A stretch of 11,350 bases of DNA, taken from Chromatiales bacterium (GTDB lineage Bacteria; Pseudomonadota; Gammaproteobacteria; JACCYU01). Shown here one piece after another: positions 7,785 to 11,350 of the stretch. The translations under genes and the position numbers were made by a program. The stretch is from assembly GCA_031177845.1 (NCBI GenBank), contig JAPSGG010000016.1, positions 1 to 11,350 of the forward strand, given 5' to 3'. Within the stretch, counting starts at the first letter, position 1. Each line of letters begins with the position of its first letter. Under the pieces are notes generated by a model. The model worked only from the letters and a program-made list of their open reading frames with translations. It was not told the origin of the DNA and searched no databases.

Positions 7785-9077
7785 CTAGCCAAACGCATCG
7801 TCCACGATATTGATGTACCAGCTCCTGGCATAAGCCGCCTCCAGTGTTCGATTCCCATCTTCCGGACTTAGGCCCCCTGCGCCTGGCACCTGCCCGATGG
7901 TGCCCCGCTCGGTCAACGCATAAACGTCTGCGACTGAGATCCCGTATGCCGGGCCGATCAAGCTGTAGCAGGTATTGATCCAGTACGGTTCGCCAGGCGC
8001 ACGCTCGTTGAGCAGCGAGACCACCGCGTTGGCGCAGACCTTGGCCTGCGAATTCGCAGCGAAAGCGGACTTAGGCATGGGATCCTGAATCGCGGCGTCG
8101 CCAATCACGTGTATGCCCCTTTGCAGTTGGGACTCGCAGGTAGCAGGATCGACCGGACACCAGCCGCTGGGACCGGTGAGCCCGGCAGTTTCGGCGATAC
8201 TACCGGCTTTCTGGGGCGGGATGACATTCAATACATCGGCACGATACTTATCCTCCAGCGGACCCGCGATGGCCGATTTACTCCGTGCATCTACCGCATC
8301 GACCTGCCCATCCGGGCCCGACACCCATTCGATGAGACTATTACCGGACTCGAAGCCGTAAAGCTCCCGCCAGCCGGCCATGAATAAATCCTGCTTGGAG
8401 AAGGCGGTCTTGGCGTCAAGTATGAGCACCTTGGACCTCGGCTTATGACCCTTTAGGTAATGCGCGATCATGCTGGCGCGCTCATACGGTCCGGGTGGAC
8501 AACGATAGGGATTGGGTGGCGAGGTGATGATGACGGTGCCGCCGTCTCGCATGGCTCGCAGTTGCCGGTACAGGGTCCGGGTCTGCTGGCCTGCTTTCCA
8601 GGCATGAGGTAGTCGGTCCGCCGTTTGCCTGCTGTATCCTTCGATGGCGTTCCAGCGGAAGGCGATCCCGGGCGAGATGATCAATCGATCATACGTCAGG
8701 ATGATTCCGCTCCGGAGTCTCACCTGGCGCTCATCCGGTTCTATGCGGGTGACGGCGTCGTGCAGGACCTTAATCCCTTGTGCCGCCAAGCCTTTGTAGC
8801 CTTGTGCAATGGAAGGCAGGCTGCGCAATCCACCCAGCACCCAATTGCTGGCAGGGCAGGTGAAATAGGTCCTGTCTGGTTCGACCAGTGTCACCTGGAT
8901 CCAAGGGTCGAACAAGCGCGTATACCTCGCCGCCGTAGCCCCGCCGAAGCCGCCGCCGACGACCACAACGTGGCCACGGCTCGCCGATGTCCCTATCGCG
9001 CGCTGGCTCACTAGCGCCAGGCTCGAGGCGCCGATGGTCTTAAGGAATCTCCGCCGCGAAATCGGGGGATTGAGCAT
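7785..9077 (-). CDS. fccB: Flavocytochrome c sulfide dehydrogenase, FAD subunit (FccB)
   Basis: FccB is the periplasmic flavoprotein that oxidises sulfide and passes electrons to the heme of FccA. The 430-residue protein starts with a textbook Tat signal (SRRRFLK at residues 7-13, then a hydrophobic stretch), fitting export of a folded flavoprotein. A Rossmann motif VVVVGGGFGG (37-46) binds FAD. Cys74 in YFTCPASNWV corresponds to the residue that carries covalently bound FAD in the Allochromatium enzyme. Cys193 (YRCPPGPYER) and Cys307 (GWCPVD) correspond to the redox-active disulfide at the active site. GIHVIGDAA is the second FAD-binding block. ATG at 9077 is chosen because it places the Tat motif near the N-terminus and is preceded by GGGGA; the frame stays open upstream to 9137, into fccA. 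The gene follows fccA after 16 bases, so the two form an operon. Confidence 0.93.
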   Translation of the reverse strand: MLNPPISRRRFLKTIGASSLALVSQRAIGTSASRGHVVVVGGGFGGATAARYTRLFDPWIQVTLVEPDRTYFTCPASNWVLGGLRSLPSIAQGYKGLAAQGIKVLHDAVTRIEPDERQVRLRSGIILTYDRLIISPGIAFRWNAIEGYSRQTADRLPHAWKAGQQTRTLYRQLRAMRDGGTVIITSPPNPYRCPPGPYERASMIAHYLKGHKPRSKVLILDAKTAFSKQDLFMAGWRELYGFESGNSLIEWVSGPDGQVDAVDARSKSAIAGPLEDKYRADVLNVIPPQKAGSIAETAGLTGPSGWCPVDPATCESQLQRGIHVIGDAAIQDPMPKSAFAANSQAKVCANAVVSLLNERAPGEPYWINTCYSLIGPAYGISVADVYALTERGTIGQVPGAGGLSPEDGNRTLEAAYARSWYINIVDDAFG

Positions 9078-9093
9078 CGGGTTTCCCCGGGCC

Positions 9094-9390
9094 TTACTGC
9101 AGATTTGCGAAGTACTCGGCGATCGCCGCGATCTCATTATCGGTATAGCCTTTGGCGATGCGGTTCATCACGGTCGCCTGTCGTTCGCCCAACTTGAAGG
9201 CGAGCACCGCGGACTCGATCTGTTTGGCGGACAAGCCATCCAGCGACGGAATAGCGCCTTGGCTCTTGCCGTCCGGTCCGTGGCAGGCATTGCAGTTCAC
9301 GCCGATAGTGCGCCCGATGGTGCCGCCCGCAAAAGCGGCCTCGGCCGCGAGCAAGGTGCCGCAGAGAAACGCCGACAGAATTGTCCTCAT
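9094..9390 (-). CDS. fccA: Monoheme c-type cytochrome, FccA subunit of sulfide dehydrogenase
   Basis: This is the electron-accepting cytochrome partner of FccB. From the chosen start it has 98 residues: a Sec signal peptide (MRTILSAFLCGTLLAAEAAF, cleavage likely after residue 21) and a small class I cytochrome c. The heme-binding CxxCH motif is Cys33-Asn-Ala-Cys36-His37, and Met75 in VMNRIAKGYTDNEIAAIAEYF is the likely second axial ligand. One heme site is present, as in the Chlorobium type; the Allochromatium subunit has two. ATG at 9390 has AAAGG nine bases upstream; ATG at 9396 lies only three bases from it. The frame runs open to 9504, but that extension has no signal-peptide character. 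It is first in the fccA-fccB operon. Confidence 0.9.
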   Translation of the reverse strand: MRTILSAFLCGTLLAAEAAFAGGTIGRTIGVNCNACHGPDGKSQGAIPSLDGLSAKQIESAVLAFKLGERQATVMNRIAKGYTDNEIAAIAEYFANLQ

Positions 9391-9399
9391 AGGCATGGG

Positions 9400-9404
9400 C
9401 CTTT
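9400..9404 (-). promoter_or_regulatory. Ribosome binding site of fccA
   Basis: On the minus strand AAAGG precedes ATG at 9390 by nine bases and ATG at 9396 by three. The spacing decides for 9390, which begins a normal Sec signal peptide. Confidence 0.5.
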
Positions 9405-9429
9405 GCTTGAGTGCGGAAATCCGGTGGGC

Positions 9430-9446
9430 GCGGTGATGATCACCGC
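9430..9446. promoter_or_regulatory. Perfect 17-base palindrome upstream of fccA; operator or mRNA hairpin
   Basis: GCGGTGAT and ATCACCGC form a perfect inverted repeat around a single central base. It lies about 40 bases upstream of the fccA start, in the gap shared with the divergent DUF3047 remnant. As DNA it looks like a dimeric repressor or activator site; as RNA it could fold into a six-base-pair stem (GCGGTG/CACCGC) with a five-base loop in the fccAB leader. No regulator can be named from the sequence. Confidence 0.45.
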
Positions 9447-9493
9447 TCACCATGTAGAATGGCAGCGCATCCTCATTGATCCGCGACCAAGGC

Positions 9494-9499
9494 ATCATA
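9494..9499 (-). promoter_or_regulatory. Candidate -10 box for fccAB
   Basis: On the minus strand TATGAT matches five of six bases of the sigma-70 -10 consensus, about 104 bases upstream of fccA. No convincing -35 hexamer is seen 16-18 bases further upstream, only a T-rich stretch. If used, the 17-base palindrome would lie in the transcribed leader. Confidence 0.25.
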
Positions 9500-9512
9500 G
9501 ACAATTAGCAAA

Positions 9513-10192
9513 ATGCATAAAAGGAAAATCCACAGTCTAATAACGCTGGCGTGTTTGAGGGCGGCGAACCGATACTAATCGGTGACTTCACGTCCGGCAG
9601 TTTAGCCCGATGGGAAACCGAGTCGTTCGAGGGCGAGACGGATTATCGGGTCGTTCAAACTGATGGCCGCAAGGCACTGCGCGCCCAGTGTAATGACAGC
9701 GCCTCCGGGCTTGTGTTCCAGGAAAATATCGATCTTACAAAAATCCCGGTGCTGCACTGGTCCTGACGCATCAATGGAATCTATCCGGGGCTGGATAAAA
9801 AGACCAAGGCCGGCGATGATTACCCGGCGCGGATCTATGTGATCCATGACGGCGGATGGTTTAAGTGGTGCAGCCGCGCCGTGAACTACGTTTGGTCCAG
9901 TTCTCAAGCGGTGGGCGAAACATGGCCCAATGCCTTCGCCAGTCAAGCCATGATGGTGGCAGTGTGCTCAGGTAAGCCGGAGCAGCCCGGCAACTGGTAC
10001 GCGGAGTCGCGCAACGTGCGGGAAGATTTCAAGCGCTTCTTCGACCTGGCGCTGGATAACATCGATGCCGTGGCGCTTATGACCGACTGCGATAACAGCA
10101 GACTGAAGGCCACTGCCTATTACGGCGACATCTATTTTTTTCTGCCAAGTAGGCGCGCCCCTTTGCGTGGCGGTCAACAAAAAAGGCCCTAG
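9513..10192 (+). pseudogene. DUF3047 family protein gene, interrupted by an in-frame stop
   Basis: Two consecutive pieces in one frame (9551-9763 and 9767-10192) together read as a DUF3047 protein: FEGGEPILIGDFTSGSLARW, then the core ending IPVLHWS, then RINGIYPGL, GDDYPARIYVIHDGG, NYVWSSSQ, ESRNVREDFKRFF, VALMTDCDNS and ATAYYGDIYFF. A TGA at 9764-9766 separates them where the family has Trp (LHWSWRI), so a single G-to-A change from TGG explains it. A likely signal peptide start (ATG at 9513, MHKRKIHSLITLACL) lies in another frame, which suggests a second lesion, a small indel near 9545-9560. The DUF3047 family has no established function; members are usually exported. The terminal tail after FFLPS is encoded within sequence running into the rpoH terminator. 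The gene is probably inactive; a sequencing error remains possible. There is no clear Shine-Dalgarno. Confidence 0.75.
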
Positions 10193-10200
10193 CGGGCCTT
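10179..10200 (-). terminator. Rho-independent terminator of rpoH
   Basis: On the minus strand AAGGCCC and GGGCCTT pair perfectly around the four-base loop GCTA, and the hairpin is followed by a run of six T (the A tract at 10179-10184 on the plus strand). It begins 20 bases after the rpoH stop codon, the expected place and orientation. On the plus strand the hairpin is followed by only two T, so it should act mainly on rpoH. Confidence 0.85.
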
Positions 10201-10220
10201 CTCGCTCGAGAAGATCTCAG

Positions 10221-11084
10221 TCAAGCCTCGATTGCGTTCCTTAGTTTCTTGATCGCATTGCTTTCCAGCTGCCGGATGCGTTCGGCGGAAACGTGATACT
10301 CGTCGGCCAGCTGGGTCAGCGTAGCCTTTTCCTCCGCCAGCCAGCGCTTGGCCAGTATGTCGCGGCTGCGCTCGTCCAGCATCTCTAAGGCGCTGTGCAG
10401 ACGTTCGGAATGATGAGCATCCCAATCGCTTTGCTCTACCATCTGCGCAGGGTCCGCGCGCTGATCTTCGAGATAAGCCGCCGGCGCAAAATAGGTGTCG
10501 GCTTCGTCATCCGGTTCGGAATCAAAGCCGATGTCCTGGTTGCTCAGGCGGCCTTCCATCTCCATGACGTCGTCTGGACTCACGCCCAAGTCGTCCGCTA
10601 CGGTCTCGACTTCCTCACGGTTCAGCCAGCCCAGGCGCTTCTTAGCACTGCGCAGATTGAAGAATAGCTTGCGCTGCGCCTTAGTGGTCGCAACCTTAAC
10701 GATACGCCAGTTGCGCAGGATGAATTCATGAATCTCGGCACGTATCCAGTGCACGGCAAAGGATACTAGCCGTACTCCGAACGATGGATCGAAGCGCTTG
10801 ACGGCTTTCATCAGGCCGATGTTACCCTCCTGGATGAGATCGCCCAACTGCAGCCCGTAACCGCGATAGCCGCGCGCGACCTGCACCACGAAACGTAGGT
10901 GGTGAGTCACCAGTCGACGCGCCGCCTCCAAGTCGTTATGCTCGCGCAGCCGGGTGGCGAGCTCTTTTTCTTCTTCCGCGCTCAGAATCGGCACTCGATA
11001 GACCGCACTGATGTATGTCTCGAGGTTACCGACCGGCACCACCGCCAGCGACGCAGGTTGAAGCTGTACCAATGCGTTACTCAT
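10221..11084 (-). CDS. rpoH: RNA polymerase heat-shock sigma factor RpoH (sigma-32)
   Basis: RpoH directs RNA polymerase to heat-shock promoters. The 287 residues match the family length (284 in E. coli). Region 2 is clear: [20 protein letters not shown] (59-78), [19 protein letters not shown] (82-100) and [19 protein letters not shown] (108-126). It is followed by the diagnostic RpoH box QRKLFFNLR (137-145), found in sigma-32 but not in RpoD or RpoS. Region 4 ends in [20 protein letters not shown], a helix-turn-helix for the -35 element. The ATG at 11084 gives the typical MSNAL start and has GGGGG (11094-11098, minus strand) nine bases upstream; the frame is open to 11213 but that extension would read across the promoter and CIRCE element. 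It lies 198 bases downstream of ftsX, as in E. coli. Confidence 0.97.
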   Translation of the reverse strand: MSNALVQLQPASLAVVPVGNLETYISAVYRVPILSAEEEKELATRLREHNDLEAARRLVTHHLRFVVQVARGYRGYGLQLGDLIQEGNIGLMKAVKRFDPSFGVRLVSFAVHWIRAEIHEFILRNWRIVKVATTKAQRKLFFNLRSAKKRLGWLNREEVETVADDLGVSPDDVMEMEGRLSNQDIGFDSEPDDEADTYFAPAAYLEDQRADPAQMVEQSDWDAHHSERLHSALEMLDERSRDILAKRWLAEEKATLTQLADEYHVSAERIRQLESNAIKKLRNAIEA

Positions 11085-11112
11085 GTCAGTGATCCCCCAA
11101 AAGGATGATAGT

Positions 11113-11142
11113 ACTTTAGCACTCGGTGGGTTAGAGTGCCAA
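11113..11142 (-). promoter_or_regulatory. Candidate sigma-70 promoter of rpoH, embedded in the CIRCE element
   Basis: On the minus strand TTGGCA (11137-11142; five of six matches to the -35 consensus) is followed after 18 bases by TAAAGT (11113-11118; four of six to the -10 consensus), with a TG one base before it as in extended -10 promoters. Transcription would start about 20 bases upstream of the rpoH ATG, giving a very short leader. Both hexamers overlap the arms of the inverted repeat, so a bound repressor would block polymerase. The call is by eye. Confidence 0.45.
11116..11142. promoter_or_regulatory. CIRCE element (HrcA operator) upstream of rpoH
   Basis: TTAGCACTC (11116-11124), a nine-base spacer (11125-11133) and GAGTGCCAA (11134-11142) match the CIRCE consensus TTAGCACTC-N9-GAGTGCTAA at 17 of 18 arm positions, with the exact spacer length. 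CIRCE is the binding site of the heat-shock repressor HrcA, best known in front of groESL and dnaK operons. Here it lies 31 bases upstream of the rpoH start and overlaps its probable promoter, so HrcA is expected to repress rpoH in unstressed cells. hrcA itself is not in the window. Confidence 0.88.
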
Positions 11143-11282
11143 CAGACAAAGAGGTTCCCACGATATGGGCGCCCGCCGTGGATTTCTAAAACAGTAAGCC
11201 ATTGAAAATACAAGATAAGTTAAGGATCATCGGCCTCGCCTTCCATCCTGTGAGCTGTCTGGGACCTCCTTTCAGGGTTCAA

Positions 11283-11350
11283 CTAATGGGGCTCGATGGC
11301 GTGCAAATGTTGGCTGACGGCGAGCCACGAACCGGACAGTCCCAAGGCGG
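11283..11350 (-). CDS. ftsX: Cell division ABC transporter permease FtsX, C-terminal end only
   Basis: Only the last 22 codons are in the window. They read ALGLSGSWLAVSQHLHAIEP followed by H and TAG. This resembles the end of the last helix and the short cytoplasmic tail of FtsX (a ...GSWLAVxxHLxxIEP-like end). FtsEX links the divisome to periplasmic peptidoglycan hydrolases. The identification relies on this short tail plus the conserved gammaproteobacterial order ftsE-ftsX-rpoH; the rest of the gene lies to the right of the window. No terminator is apparent between it and rpoH, so readthrough into rpoH is possible. Confidence 0.65.
   Translation of the reverse strand, partial: ALGLSGSWLAVSQHLHAIEPH

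Noticed and set aside
9078..9137. 20-residue extension of FccB upstream of 9077
   Set aside because: It would overlap fccA and push the Tat motif away from the N-terminus; ATG at 9077 has a purine-rich site in front.
9034..9540. 168-codon plus-strand open frame opposite fccA and the start of fccB
   Set aside because: It is antisense to two well-identified genes; its composition follows from their codon bias and it shows no domain.
9764..9766. TGA as selenocysteine or reassigned Trp codon
   Set aside because: The family residue is Trp, not Cys, and TGA ends six intact genes in the window, so it is a normal stop here.
11085..11213. N-terminal extension of rpoH to 11213
   Set aside because: It would translate the CIRCE element and promoter region, lacks similarity to the family N-terminus, and the ATG at 11084 has a good ribosome binding site.
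11265..11270. AGGAGG on the minus strand between ftsX and rpoH
   Set aside because: It is a perfect Shine-Dalgarno string, but no start codon lies at 5-13 bases, and the first ATG 18 bases on opens only an eight-codon frame.

Overview
The window carries a chromosomal locus of a proteobacterium, most likely a gammaproteobacterium. The ftsX-rpoH order at the right end, and an aa3 oxidase cluster with a CtaG (Cox11), DUF2909, SURF1, CtaA and CtaB complement, are typical of that class. A flavocytochrome c sulfide dehydrogenase gene pair (fccAB) suggests a sulfur-oxidising lineage. The genus cannot be named from the sequence alone. UGA is an ordinary stop here: coxB, coxA, coxC, the SCO-like gene, ctaB and rpoH all end in TGA.

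Bases 1-4036 (+) hold the structural part of an aa3-type cytochrome c oxidase: coxB (5' end outside the window), coxA, an unlisted 30-codon membrane peptide gene, ctaG (Cu insertion into subunit I) and coxC. A small DUF2909-type two-helix membrane protein gene (4177-4386) sits on the opposite strand and separates this block from the assembly block. Bases 4437-7770 (+) hold the assembly genes in overlapping, translationally coupled order: surf1, a SCO-like thioredoxin-fold gene, ctaA (heme A synthase) and ctaB (heme O synthase). Together these provide subunits I-III, the copper-insertion factors and the heme B to O to A pathway.

Bases 7785-9390 (-) hold fccA and fccB, a monoheme cytochrome c and a Tat-exported FAD sulfide dehydrogenase. 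They converge on ctaB with only 14 bases between the stop codons. Sulfide-derived electrons placed on FccA could reach the neighbouring oxidase through soluble cytochrome c; this is inference from position and family. A perfect 17-base palindrome lies in the fccA upstream region.

Bases 9513-10192 (+) are a decayed DUF3047-family gene with an in-frame TGA where the family has tryptophan, and probably a frame break at the signal peptide. Its 3' end runs into the rho-independent terminator of rpoH, which is on the opposite strand.

Bases 10221-11350 (-) hold rpoH (sigma-32) and the 3' end of ftsX. The most notable signal in the window is a near-perfect CIRCE element (TTAGCACTC, 9 bases, GAGTGCCAA) at 11116-11142, directly upstream of rpoH and overlapping a plausible sigma-70 promoter. 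It implies that the HrcA repressor controls the heat-shock sigma factor, linking the two heat-shock circuits. No transposons, CRISPR arrays, tRNA or rRNA genes were seen.
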